Notes under the pieces: generated by a model | What the model saw: only the letters and a program-made list of their open reading frames with translations | Database searches by the model: none | What the model was told of the DNA's origin: nothing | Source of the DNA: Mesorhizobium sp. M1C.F.Ca.ET.210.01.1.1 | GTDB lineage: Bacteria; Pseudomonadota; Alphaproteobacteria; Rhizobiales; Rhizobiaceae | Assembly: GCF_004791585.1 (NCBI RefSeq) | Contig: NZ_SRUU01000008.1 | Location: 168,092-232,091 of the forward strand | DNA: 64,000 bases | Direction: 5' to 3' | Shown: positions 28,904-37,047 of the stretch, piece after piece | Layout: every line of letters begins with the position of its first letter | Numbering within the stretch: position 1 is the first letter of the stretch | Position numbers and translations under genes: made by a program

Positions 28904-28972
28904 GCAGCCGGTTCGCGAAGCGCCGAAAGCGAGGGCCGGGACGCTGCGAAGCAGCGGGGATCCGGCCAGGCC

Positions 28973-29404
28973 TCAGCTCTCCGGCTTGGCCAGATCGACC
29001 GGGCTGATGTCGAGCAGGTCGAGCGTGCGGCGCAGAAGCTTCACTTCGCTCTCGGCGAGCTTGGCGTCGGCCTTGGCGATCTCGGCCATGTGGCTTGCCA
29101 AAAGCTTGCGCCGCTCGATGTCGAGGTCGCGGAACAAGGCGATCGCCTGCGAGCCATTGGTCTCGTAGCCAAAATCGTTGAGATATTCGATGACGCTGTC
29201 GATCGAGCTTTCGGGGATGCCGAAGGCTTCCTCGCAGATGCGCCGGAAGGCGACCATCTCGCTCTCCGAGACCGAGCCGTCGGCCAGGATCATACGGAAC
29301 AGCATCAAGAGTTCCGCCGACAGCACCGGATCGTCCGCCACCTTGCGCACGCCCGGATCGCCGTCGAAGATTGAGCGTATCTGGTCCAGCAGCGCCATCG
29401 CCAT
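28973..29404 (-). CDS. TerB-like cytoplasmic protein
   Basis: This 143-residue helical protein (LSAELLMLFRMILADGSVSESE, IAKADAKLAESEVKLLRRTL) matches the TerB-like fold, with its paired acidic ADG-type turns (LADGSVSESE) that may bind metal. In alphaproteobacteria such lone TerB-domain proteins occur without the ter operon, so tellurite resistance should not be assumed. ATG at 29404 is close to GGGAGG; ATG at 29398 has better spacing. Confidence 0.75.
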   Translation of the reverse strand: MAMALLDQIRSIFDGDPGVRKVADDPVLSAELLMLFRMILADGSVSESEMVAFRRICEEAFGIPESSIDSVIEYLNDFGYETNGSQAIALFRDLDIERRKLLASHMAEIAKADAKLAESEVKLLRRTLDLLDISPVDLAKPES

Positions 29405-29434
29405 GAGCCTCCCTCGCGATTCCACCCTGATTGT

Positions 29435-29537
29435 TAGAACAATTCCAGGAAAAGTGTGAAACGGTTTCCGTTCGGAATTGCGTCAAAACAAAGGATAGAG
29501 CGGTTCGGCGTTTCCGTGAAACGGTGAACCGATCTAG
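29435..29537. repeat. Dispersed intergenic repeat, AGAGCAATTCC family, copy 2
   Basis: It matches the element at 20594-20697 along its whole length, with the same AATTCCAGGAAAAGTGTG start, ATAGAGCGGTTCGGCG middle and CCGTGAAACGGTGAACC end. It lies between two divergent genes, so it may carry or disturb promoters. Confidence 0.75.
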
Positions 29538-29612
29538 CGTGGAATCGGTCTTGCGCAAACTGGCCGGGCATGATGGAAGCTGCGGCTCCCTCCCCGCCTT
29601 GCCCGCAGCCCG

Positions 29613-30398
29613 ATGATCGACCTTACCCTGCAGACCGTCCTCATGCTCACAGCCGCCGCTTTTGCTGCAGGCTTTGTCGATTCGATTGCCGGCGGCGGCG
29701 GGCTGATCACCATCCCGGCGCTGCTTCTGGCGGGCTTCTCGCCGGTCGCAGCACTCGGCACCAACAAGCTGCAGGGCATGTTCGGCTCTGGTTCGGCAAC
29801 CATCCATTATGCCGCGAACGGCCAGGTCGATCTGCGCCGGCAACTCCCGTCCGCCTTTCTTGCGCTCATCGGCGGAGCGATCGGTGCTTTGCTGGCCACG
29901 GTCGTGCCTGGTGATTTCCTGCGCGCTCTGTTGCCGGTTCTCCTGATCGCTATTGCTCTCTACTTCGCGCTCAAGCCCAACATGAACGATGTCGACCGCG
30001 CGGAACGTCTGTCTCCGCTTCTGTTCAGCCTCACAATAGTGCCTGCCGTCGGCTTGTACGACGGTCTGTTCGGCCCTGGCACAGGCTCATTCCTGATGCT
30101 CGCATTTGTCGGCCTTGCCGGTTACGGCGTGCTCAAGGCGACCGCGCACACCAAGCTGCTCAACTTCGCCTCCAACATCGGCGGCTTCGTCATCTTCGCC
30201 GCCGTCGGCGTCATCGATTGGAAGATCGGTCTGATGATGGGGGTGGCCCAGTTCCTCGGCGCCCGCCTCGGCGCAAGCCTCGCCATCAGGATCGGCGCCA
30301 AGCTGATCAAGCCGCTGCTGGTGGTCGTCTGTTTGGCGCTTGCAGTGAAGCTGCTTGCGGACCCGGCCAATCCGCTGCGCCAGCTGATTGGTGTCTGA
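29613..30398 (+). CDS. TauE/SafE family anion exporter
   Basis: The 261-residue membrane protein has about eight helices and the family's paired motifs GFVDSIAGGGGLITIPALL near the N-terminus and GLYDGLFGPGTGSFL in the middle. Members export sulfite, sulfoacetate or related anions, or act in sulfur metabolism generally. The substrate is unknown. ATG at 29613 follows the dispersed repeat at 29435-29537. Confidence 0.92.
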   Translation: MIDLTLQTVLMLTAAAFAAGFVDSIAGGGGLITIPALLLAGFSPVAALGTNKLQGMFGSGSATIHYAANGQVDLRRQLPSAFLALIGGAIGALLATVVPGDFLRALLPVLLIAIALYFALKPNMNDVDRAERLSPLLFSLTIVPAVGLYDGLFGPGTGSFLMLAFVGLAGYGVLKATAHTKLLNFASNIGGFVIFAAVGVIDWKIGLMMGVAQFLGARLGASLAIRIGAKLIKPLLVVVCLALAVKLLADPANPLRQLIGV

Positions 30399-30450
30399 CG
30401 CCCCTGCTGGTAGAATTCGGGTGTTGCGAATCATGTTGGAGGGACTAGAC

Positions 30451-30621
30451 ATGAATCTCAGTGCACCCACCCAGATCGTGTTCATTATTTCGTTGGTCAT
30501 TGCCGTCATCGGCCTTCTTGCCGCTCTTGGCGTTCTTGCGTTCATTCCTCTTGCCGCGGTGTGGATCATGCTCATCGCCTATATCGTGCTTGCCGCCGGT
30601 TGCCTGATGCGCGGCGCCTAA
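30451..30621 (+). CDS. Small two-helix membrane protein
   Basis: The 56-residue protein is nearly all hydrophobic: a helix at about 8-29 (IVFIISLVIAVIGLLAALG) and a second at about 31-52. GGAGG lies 8 bases before the ATG at 30451. The conserved small size and strong ribosome site make it a likely real gene. Function unknown. It lies 52 bases after the TauE-type exporter and may be cotranscribed. Confidence 0.7.
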   Translation: MNLSAPTQIVFIISLVIAVIGLLAALGVLAFIPLAAVWIMLIAYIVLAAGCLMRGA

Positions 30622-30694
30622 ACCAGAGCATTTGGCATCTCTGGCAACTCGAAGCGCTCGGCTCCGCCGGGCGCTTTTGATTTGAGGGAGCCTA

Positions 30695-30731
30695 ATGCAT
30701 GTCGCCCAGAAGTGTGCAGCGGTTCTGGGAC
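30695..30731. repeat. Dispersed intergenic repeat, ATGCATGTCG family, copy 2
   Basis: ATGCATGTCGCCCAGAAGTG opens an element related to that at 15481, but here the closing inverted copy is lost and the sequence diverges after about 37 bases. It lies just upstream of the AraC-type gene. Confidence 0.65.
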
Positions 30732-30805
30732 AAAACAAGGACACAAAGCGCGTCACCCGAATTCCTTTCAGCGCAACGCGCTTTAGTCTGCTAGGCTCGC
30801 GTCCC

Positions 30806-31639
30806 ATGTCCGACGAGACAGAGCGCCATCGACAAGACAGCCGGTCCCCGGCCCTCCATTTCGAGATGGTCCGGCGTGCGCCTTCTGGTTCGCTTGCAGG
30901 CATTGTCACCGATATCTGTGGCTACCGCGAGATATGGCCCGGCCATTTCCGCATCGTCGAACATGCTTCGCTGACCGTCCCGCTGGTGATCAGCTTCGCC
31001 GAAGCCTTCGCCATCGGTCTCGGCCGCGATCCCGGCGACAACGACCGTTTCGCCAGCTTCGCCGCCGGCCTCTATGCCGGTCCCGTGGTGATCGAATCCT
31101 CCGGCGGCTCGTTCTGTGTCCAGGTCAATTTCACCCCGCTTGGCGCCAGGCGATTCTTCGGCCTGCCGATGAGCGAATTGCGGGACCGCATGGTCGGCCT
31201 GGACGATGCGCTGGGCTTCGAGGGCATCGCGTTGCGCGAACGACTGGGCGAAGCACCGGACTGGGACGCACGCTTTGCCATTGCCGAGGGCTTCATCACC
31301 AGCCGGCTTGCCGAGGCGAATGCATTGCCGCCCGAAGTCGCCTGGGCCTACAGTACGGTCATCGCCTCCGGCGGCCGCACGCGGATCTCGGCGGTTGCCG
31401 GGGAGATCGGCTGGAGCCGCAAGCATCTCGCGGCAAAATTCACCGACGCGATCGGCATCGGACCGAAGACCTTGTCGCGCATCGTGCGCTTCAACCGCGC
31501 GCTTTCGCTGTCGAAGCGGCAGGACGACGACTGGGCCGGCATCGCCGCCGATTGCGGCTATGCCGACCAGGCGCATCTGGTGCGCGAATTCCGCCAACTC
31601 GCCGGCGAAACGCCGACCGCACTCGCAGCGCTGGCTTAG
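30806..31639 (+). CDS. AraC-family transcriptional regulator
   Basis: The 277-residue protein has an N-terminal sensing region of unknown ligand and a C-terminal AraC/XylS double helix-turn-helix at about 180-275 (ISAVAGEIGWSRKHLAAKF, then WAGIAADCGYADQAHLVREF). The next gene encodes a VOC protein on the same strand 90 bases downstream, a frequent regulator-enzyme pairing. The ATG at 30806 is chosen over one at 30695 that would translate the dispersed repeat. Confidence 0.88.
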   Translation: MSDETERHRQDSRSPALHFEMVRRAPSGSLAGIVTDICGYREIWPGHFRIVEHASLTVPLVISFAEAFAIGLGRDPGDNDRFASFAAGLYAGPVVIESSGGSFCVQVNFTPLGARRFFGLPMSELRDRMVGLDDALGFEGIALRERLGEAPDWDARFAIAEGFITSRLAEANALPPEVAWAYSTVIASGGRTRISAVAGEIGWSRKHLAAKFTDAIGIGPKTLSRIVRFNRALSLSKRQDDDWAGIAADCGYADQAHLVREFRQLAGETPTALAALA

Positions 31640-31729
31640 CGACTGCCCCGGGCAGGTAACATTTCTTCAAGACGCAGGCAGGGCTTTCGCCGACTTTGGG
31701 CTCATCGACCGAACACGAGGAGTTGGCTC

Positions 31730-32170
31730 ATGCCCACGGCAACCGAAGCACCCTGCATTTATCCCGCCCTGCGTTACGCAAACACCGCCAGGATGATCGA
31801 CTGGCTATGCGATGCCTTTGGCTTCGAAGTGCGCGCCCGCTATGGCGAAGGCGACATCGTCCATCATGCCGAGCTCACCTTCGGTTCCTCGATGATCATG
31901 CTCGGCACCGCGCGCGACGACGACTACGGCAAGATGGTCGGCGAGCCGGGCGGCGGCGGCGGCAAGTCGATCTACATCGCCGTCGGGAATGCCGACGTCG
32001 CCTATGCCAGGGCCAAGAAGGCCGGCGCAAAAATCGTCCAGGAACTGGTCGACCGCGACTATGGCAGCCGCGAGTTCATATGCCTCGACCCGGAAGGCAA
32101 TGTCTGGTCGTTCGGCACTTATTGGCCGAAGGCTGGGGAGAAGGGGCGAGGAATCATTGCCGACGCTTGA
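31730..32170 (+). CDS. VOC (glyoxalase/bleomycin-resistance fold) protein
   Basis: The 146-residue protein is one VOC module pair: IYPALRYANTARMIDWLCDAF, an acidic/His metal patch (DIVHHAELTF) and SREFICLDPEGNVWSFGTYW near the end, with a possible metal Glu/Asp. These proteins bind or convert small ligands, including antibiotics and glyoxals. A GAGGAG ribosome site precedes the ATG. The specific role is unknown. Confidence 0.85.
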   Translation: MPTATEAPCIYPALRYANTARMIDWLCDAFGFEVRARYGEGDIVHHAELTFGSSMIMLGTARDDDYGKMVGEPGGGGGKSIYIAVGNADVAYARAKKAGAKIVQELVDRDYGSREFICLDPEGNVWSFGTYWPKAGEKGRGIIADA

Positions 32171-32193
32171 GATCGGCCGAGGCGTCAGAATTT

Positions 32194-32372
32194 CGTCATC
32201 CACGGGCGGAGCGCGAGTGAAAAGGACGCGCAGACCCGAGGATCCATTCCGTGACTTCAAAGCGTTGCGACGGTGCAGAGTTCTGCTGCGCTGCATGCTT
32301 CGTCCGAGGTCACGGAATGGATCCCGGGGTCTTCGCGACGGAGCTGCGCTCCTGCTTCGCTCTGGGATGACG
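32194..32372. repeat. Long palindromic dispersed repeat
   Basis: The outer ends are CGTCATCC (32194-32201) and GGATGACG (32365-32372). An inner perfect 16-bp inverted repeat, GGATCCATTCCGTGAC (32240-32255) and GTCACGGAATGGATCC (32309-32324), brackets a 53-base centre. The element fills nearly all of the space between the VOC gene and cobQ, which are convergent. Elements of this type recur between genes in Mesorhizobium, to my knowledge. Confidence 0.75.
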
Positions 32373-32424
32373 ACCTCGATGAGCGCTTTGGCCAATCGCA
32401 AACGTGGGCGGTTCGGCAGAAGAC

Positions 32425-33900
32425 CTATCGCGCCAACCCAAAAATCGCGTCGCAGTCGATATGCCTCTCCAGCTCGGCCGCCACCTCGTCCAACGCGTTC
32501 TCTACGTCGGCGCGGTAGTCGATGCCGCCTCCCCTGACGCCGAGGCTCTCCAGATAGGCCGCGCGAAAAGCATCGGCGGAAAACAGCCCGTGCAGGTAGG
32601 TACCGATGACCTTGCCGTCGGCCGAGACCGCGCCGTCCTCGACGCCGTTGATGATCGCCGACGGCCTGGCCGTATCCGGACCGGTGGTTCGGCCGAGATG
32701 GATCTCATAGCCTTCGAGCGGCAGGCCGAACTGCACCGAGCGGGCGCTGGAATTGCGTACGGTCTTTTCCGGCTCCATCACCGTCTCGAGATCGAGCAGG
32801 TCGAGACCTTCCACTTCCCGGACACTGCCTTCGATACCGTCTGGATCGGTGACCCTCCGGCCGAGCATCTGATAGCCGCCGCAGATGCCGACGACATGGC
32901 CACCGCGCTTGCGGTGGGCGATGAGGTCGCGATCCCAGCCATTCTCGCGGAACTTTATCAGATCGCCGATCGTCGATTTCGAGCCGGGGATGATCACCAG
33001 CCCGGCATCCTCCGGCAGCTTCTTGCCCGGCGGCACGAATACCACCTCGACCTGCGGCTCGGCTTTAAGCGGATCGAGATCGTCGAAATTGGCGATACGC
33101 GCCAGCATCGGCACCGCCACCTTCAGCGCCCGTTTCTCGCCGGAAGCAAGGCGCTCGAGCACGACCGAATCTTCCGACGGCAGGCGCGCCGCGACCTTCA
33201 GCCACGGCACGACGCCGAAGCAGCGCCAGCCGGTGAATTTCTCGATCGCGCTTATGCCGTCGTCGAACAGCGAGACGTCGCCGCGGAACTTGTTGATGAG
33301 ATAGCCGGCGATCATGCGCCGGTCTTCCTCCGGCAGGATCAGATGCGTGCCGGCGACCGAGGCGATGACGCCGCCGCGATCGATGTCGCCGACGAGCACC
33401 ACCGGCACATTGGCGCGCGTCGCAAAGCCCATATTGGCGATGTCGCGGCTCCTGAGATTGGTCTCGGCCGGCGAGCCGGCGCCTTCCACGATGACCAGCT
33501 CGGCCCCCTCTCCAACCTTCGCCCAGGAATCCAGCACCGCGTCCAGCAGCCCGGCCTTCATCGCCTGATAGTCGCGCGCCCGCGCCTCGCCGAACACCTT
33601 GCCCTGCACCACGACTTGCGACCCGATATCGTTCTGCGGCTTGAGCAGCACCGGGTTCATGTGCACGGTCGGCCGGACGCCGCAGGCCAGCGCCTGCAGC
33701 CATTGCCCGCGGCCGATCTCGCCGCCGCCGGCCTTGTCGTCGCCGGGGATATCGGCGACGGCGGCGTTGTTCGACATGTTCTGCGGCTTGAACGGCCTGA
33801 CCTTCAAGCCGCGTTTCTTCGCCGCCCGGCAAAGCCCCGCCACCAGCACCGTCTTGCCGACATCGGAGCCGGTACCCTGCAGCATGATCGCCTTGGCCAT
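32425..33900 (-). CDS. cobQ: Cobyric acid synthase
   Basis: The 491-residue enzyme amidates four side-chain carboxylates of adenosyl-cobyrinic acid diamide in cobalamin synthesis. The N-terminal ATP part starts MAKAIMLQGTGSDVGKT, and the C-terminal glutamine amidotransferase has its nucleophile in VGICGGYQMLG. Its ATG overlaps the stop of the upstream cupin gene (ATGA). No other cobalamin biosynthesis gene is in the window, so cobQ is separated from the main cob cluster. It could support the corrinoid methyltransferases encoded 8-26 kb away. Confidence 0.95.
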   Translation of the reverse strand: MAKAIMLQGTGSDVGKTVLVAGLCRAAKKRGLKVRPFKPQNMSNNAAVADIPGDDKAGGGEIGRGQWLQALACGVRPTVHMNPVLLKPQNDIGSQVVVQGKVFGEARARDYQAMKAGLLDAVLDSWAKVGEGAELVIVEGAGSPAETNLRSRDIANMGFATRANVPVVLVGDIDRGGVIASVAGTHLILPEEDRRMIAGYLINKFRGDVSLFDDGISAIEKFTGWRCFGVVPWLKVAARLPSEDSVVLERLASGEKRALKVAVPMLARIANFDDLDPLKAEPQVEVVFVPPGKKLPEDAGLVIIPGSKSTIGDLIKFRENGWDRDLIAHRKRGGHVVGICGGYQMLGRRVTDPDGIEGSVREVEGLDLLDLETVMEPEKTVRNSSARSVQFGLPLEGYEIHLGRTTGPDTARPSAIINGVEDGAVSADGKVIGTYLHGLFSADAFRAAYLESLGVRGGGIDYRADVENALDEVAAELERHIDCDAIFGLAR

Positions 33901-34505
33901 CAGTTCCGGCCCTCCGAGCCGATGTTCGACTTCTGCGCCAGCGGTCCGCCGCGCCAGATATAGAGCGCCATCAATGGCTCCTTGCCGGTGCGCATGGCGT
34001 GACTGACGTTGGACGCGTGGTGGATGACCTCTCCGGCTTCGCGAACGCGAAATCCGTCCTCGCCCATGCGCCACTCCGTGCCGCCGGTCAGCGGAACATA
34101 GATCTCCTCGGCGATGTGATGATGGTCTGGGTAGACGATGTCAGGCCCGAGGATCATCAGGCCGGCCGCGACATCGTCATTGACGAAATGCCCGCGCGTG
34201 CCGAACACCTCCAGCCAGCCGTAATTGTCGATAAAGGCCTGGCCGAAGTCGGAGGCCTTATAGGTCTGCCCCCAGCGCAGCTCACCCCGGTGGTCGGCCA
34301 CGAACCGCGCCAGCGGCCTGACATCCTTTGGCGCAAGCTCCGCGACGCGATCGAGATGGCGGAGACAATCAAGCCGACGCGGATCGAGCGACCGGACCGG
34401 CATATCCCAGTCGATGCAGGCGACCGCGTCCCAAACCAGCGCACTGTCGACGCTTGCGAGATAGCCATGGAACCGGTCCAGCAACTGATCGAAAACTGTC
34501 GGCAC
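33900..34505 (-). CDS. DMSP-lyase-like cupin (DddQ/DddL type)
   Basis: The 201-residue protein has a cupin pattern matching the DMSP lyase DddQ: YPDHHHIAEEIYV supplies Tyr125, His130, Glu134 and Tyr136 with the same spacing as Tyr120, His125, Glu129 and Tyr131 of DddQ, and a second His lies in NVSHAM (His169). Such enzymes cleave DMSP to dimethyl sulfide and acrylate, but DMSP-lyase-like cupins of other function are known. It is translationally coupled to cobQ and divergent from an acyl-CoA dehydrogenase/mmsB pair. Family membership is fairly sure, substrate is not. Confidence 0.65.
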   Translation of the reverse strand: MPTVFDQLLDRFHGYLASVDSALVWDAVACIDWDMPVRSLDPRRLDCLRHLDRVAELAPKDVRPLARFVADHRGELRWGQTYKASDFGQAFIDNYGWLEVFGTRGHFVNDDVAAGLMILGPDIVYPDHHHIAEEIYVPLTGGTEWRMGEDGFRVREAGEVIHHASNVSHAMRTGKEPLMALYIWRGGPLAQKSNIGSEGRN

Positions 34506-34643
34506 GCAAGGCTCCGTTGATCAATCCATGCACAGCGGGTCCGCGGAGGCCCGGGTTGCGCGGCGGCATCATTGGTCTAGATTGATCGTTGCGCAAAGCC
34601 AAAAACGACAGGCCACAAGGCCTGAAACGACAGGGAGCACGCC

Positions 34644-35810
34644 ATGGACGCGGCAGTCGATGCGGGCACTGGCCAATTCGAACTCACCGAAGAACAGCGC
34701 GCCATCCAGGAGATGGCAGCGGCTTTCGCCGCCGACCGCGTGGCGCCAAACGCGCTCGACTGGGACCGAACAAAGCATTTTCCCGCCGATGTGATCCGCG
34801 AAACCGGGCCGCTTGGCCTCGGCGGCATCTATGTCCGCGACGATGTCGGCGGCTCGGCGCTCGGCCGCCTCGATGCAGTGCTGATCTTCGAGGCACTGGC
34901 CCGTGCCGATCCGGCCTTCTCGTCTTTCATCTCCATCCACAACATGGCAGCCTCGATGATCGACCGCTTCGGCAGCGACGAGCAGCGCCAGCGCTTCCTG
35001 CCGAAGCTCACCTCGATGGAGTGGCTGGCGAGCTATTGCCTGACCGAGCCCGGCTCCGGCTCGGACGCCGCCGCACTGAAGACACGGGCGGTGAGGAGTG
35101 GCGGCGACTATGTCTTGAACGGCGCCAAGCAGTTCATTTCCGGCGCCGGCGACAGCGACCTCTATGTCGTGATGGCGCGCACCGGCGGCGACGGGCCGAA
35201 AGGCATCTCGACGCTCGTCGTGCCCAAGGATGCTCCCGGCCTCTCCTTCGGCGCCAATGAGCACAAGATGGGCTGGCACATGCAGTCGACCCGCCAGGTC
35301 ATCTTCGAGGATTGCAAAGTGCCGGCGGAGAATCTGCTTGCCACGGAAGGCGCCGGCTTCGGCATCGCCATGGCCGGGCTGGACGGCGGCCGGCTCAACA
35401 TCGCCGCCTGCTCGCTTGGCGGCGCGCAGTCGGCGCTCGACAAGGCGCTCGCCTATACTTCAGAGCGCAAGGCTTTCGGCTCGAAGATCAACCAGTTCCA
35501 GGCGCTGCAGTTCAGGCTGGCCGATATGGAGACCGAGCTGCAGGCGGCCCGCATCTTCCTCTACGCCGCCGCTTCAAAGCTCGACCGCAAGACGCCGGAT
35601 GCCGGCAAATGGTCGGCCATGGCCAAGCGCTTCGTCACCGATATCGGCTTCGACGTCGCCAACCAGGCGCTGCAGTTGCATGGCGGCTACGGCTATCTGC
35701 ACGACTACGGCATCGAGAAGCTGGTGCGCGACCTGCGCGTCCACCAGATCCTCGAAGGCACCAACGAGATCATGCGGGTCATCATCGCGCGCACGTTGAT
35801 CGGCCGCTGA
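34644..35810 (+). CDS. Acyl-CoA dehydrogenase, probably isobutyryl-CoA dehydrogenase
   Basis: The 388-residue flavoprotein has family signatures YCLTEPGSGSDAAAL and QLHGGYGYLHDYGIEKLVRD, and the catalytic Glu in LEGTNEIMR. Placement 26 bases upstream of mmsB points to isobutyryl-CoA dehydrogenase of valine catabolism. The ATG follows GGGAG. It is divergent from the DMSP-lyase-like cupin. Because acrylate and propionyl metabolism meet this pathway, a link with the cupin is possible but unproven. Confidence 0.9.
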   Translation: MDAAVDAGTGQFELTEEQRAIQEMAAAFAADRVAPNALDWDRTKHFPADVIRETGPLGLGGIYVRDDVGGSALGRLDAVLIFEALARADPAFSSFISIHNMAASMIDRFGSDEQRQRFLPKLTSMEWLASYCLTEPGSGSDAAALKTRAVRSGGDYVLNGAKQFISGAGDSDLYVVMARTGGDGPKGISTLVVPKDAPGLSFGANEHKMGWHMQSTRQVIFEDCKVPAENLLATEGAGFGIAMAGLDGGRLNIAACSLGGAQSALDKALAYTSERKAFGSKINQFQALQFRLADMETELQAARIFLYAAASKLDRKTPDAGKWSAMAKRFVTDIGFDVANQALQLHGGYGYLHDYGIEKLVRDLRVHQILEGTNEIMRVIIARTLIGR

Positions 35811-35836
35811 CGGCGAAGCTATCGGGAGGAACAGGA

Positions 35837-36721
35837 ATGACGACGATTGCCTTCATCGGCTTGGGCAACATGGGCAACCCGATGGCCGCCAACCTCGTAA
35901 AGGCTGGGCATGCCGTTCACGGCTTCGATCTAGTTCCGGACAACCTGACAGTAGCGAAAGAGCACGGCGTGACCGTCATGGCCAACGCCGTCGCGGCGGT
36001 GAAGGACGCCGATATCGTCATCACCATGCTTCCCGCCGGCAAACATGTGCTGTCGGTCTACGAAGACATCGCCCCGAAAGCCAAGAAAGGCGCTCTGTTT
36101 ATCGATTCCTCGACCATCGATGTCGAATCGGCGCGCAAAGCCCATGCGATTGCCGCCAGGCACGGCCTGCCGTCGATCGACGCGCCGGTCTCCGGCGGCA
36201 CCGGTGGCGCCGCTGCCGGCACGCTCACCTTCATGGCGGGCGGCTCCGATCAGGCTTTCGCCGCCGCCGAGCCGATCCTGAAGCCGATGGCCGGCCGCAT
36301 CGTCCATTGCGGCGGCGACGGCGCCGGCCAGGCCGCCAAGATCTGCAACAACATGATCCTCGGCATCTCGATGATCGGCGTTGCCGAAGCCTTCGTGCTG
36401 GCAGAAAAACTCGGCTTGTCGCACCAGGCGTTGTTCGACGTCGCCTCCACCTCCTCCGGCCAGTGCTGGTCGCTCACCACCTATTGCCCGGTGCCCGGCC
36501 CTGTTCCGGCATCGCCCGCCAATCGCGACTATAAGCCTGGCTTTGCCGCGGCGCTCATGCTGAAGGACCTGAAACTGTCGCAGGAGGCCGCGCAAAGCGC
36601 CGGCGCGGTGACGCCTCTGGGTGCCGAGGCGACGCAGCTCTACGCGTTGTTCAATGCGCAAGGGAATGCCGGCGTCGATTTTTCCGGCATTATAAATTTC
36701 CTCCGCGGCGATCAAACCTAA
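35837..36721 (+). CDS. mmsB: 3-hydroxyisobutyrate dehydrogenase
   Basis: The 294-residue protein starts with the Rossmann signature IAFIGLGNMGNPMAANLVKAG, has the substrate loop VSGGTGGAAAGTLTFM, and the catalytic Lys in GAGQAAKICNNM. It oxidises 3-hydroxyisobutyrate to methylmalonate semialdehyde using NAD. A GGGAGGA ribosome site precedes the ATG. It forms an operon with the acyl-CoA dehydrogenase. Some members also act on 3-hydroxypropionate. Confidence 0.94.
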   Translation: MTTIAFIGLGNMGNPMAANLVKAGHAVHGFDLVPDNLTVAKEHGVTVMANAVAAVKDADIVITMLPAGKHVLSVYEDIAPKAKKGALFIDSSTIDVESARKAHAIAARHGLPSIDAPVSGGTGGAAAGTLTFMAGGSDQAFAAAEPILKPMAGRIVHCGGDGAGQAAKICNNMILGISMIGVAEAFVLAEKLGLSHQALFDVASTSSGQCWSLTTYCPVPGPVPASPANRDYKPGFAAALMLKDLKLSQEAAQSAGAVTPLGAEATQLYALFNAQGNAGVDFSGIINFLRGDQT

Positions 36722-36799
36722 GATACTGCTTTTAAAAGGTTATCAGCCGATTTTTTTCAGGCAGCAGCCGGCAAATTTAGATTTGCTTAAGCTCTCGAT

Positions 36800-36969
36800 A
36801 ACTCACCGGTAACGATGTGCCTTTAAAACGGACTGCGAGGCGGTCATCGCACCCGCCCGGCGCTCCGGATCAGGTCTCGCGTACCGGAGCCCGTAAGTTT
36901 CGCAAGTCGCTCGTAGCGAAACGCCATGCGTATCTGGCAAAGCCGCGTTCCCGTTGGGGCGCGGTTTTT
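36800..36969 (+). ncRNA. Candidate small RNA with three stem-loops
   Basis: In the 326-base gap after mmsB the plus strand shows three successive stems: GCTCCGG/CCGGAGC (36862-36890), GTTTCGC/GCGAAAC (36897-36922) and CCGCG..CCC/GGG..CGCGG (36943-36964) ending in TTTTT (36965-36969). The last has the form of an intrinsic terminator. No reading frame with a ribosome site fits. The 5' end is not determined; an AT-rich stretch at 36722-36800 may hold the promoter. It could instead be only the terminator of mmsB. Confidence 0.4.
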
Positions 36970-37008
36970 GCGTTTCTGAACGGCTTCGCTGCACGCGAAA
37001 GAATCGGA

Positions 37009-37043
37009 GCGCCGGGCGCCCTTTCACGAAGGGCGCCCGGCGC
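37009..37043 (-). terminator. Strong hairpin after the class III aminotransferase gene
   Basis: GCGCCGGGCGCCCTT and its exact complement form a 15-bp perfect stem around TCACG, starting 4 bases after the aminotransferase stop. The minus strand downstream has only a weak T-rich patch (TTCTTTCG), so termination may depend on stem strength. Confidence 0.7.
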
Positions 37044-37047
37044 TTGC

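Noticed and set aside
28973..29404. Tellurite resistance locus
   Set aside because: Only a lone TerB-like domain is present, without terC, terD or terZ partners.
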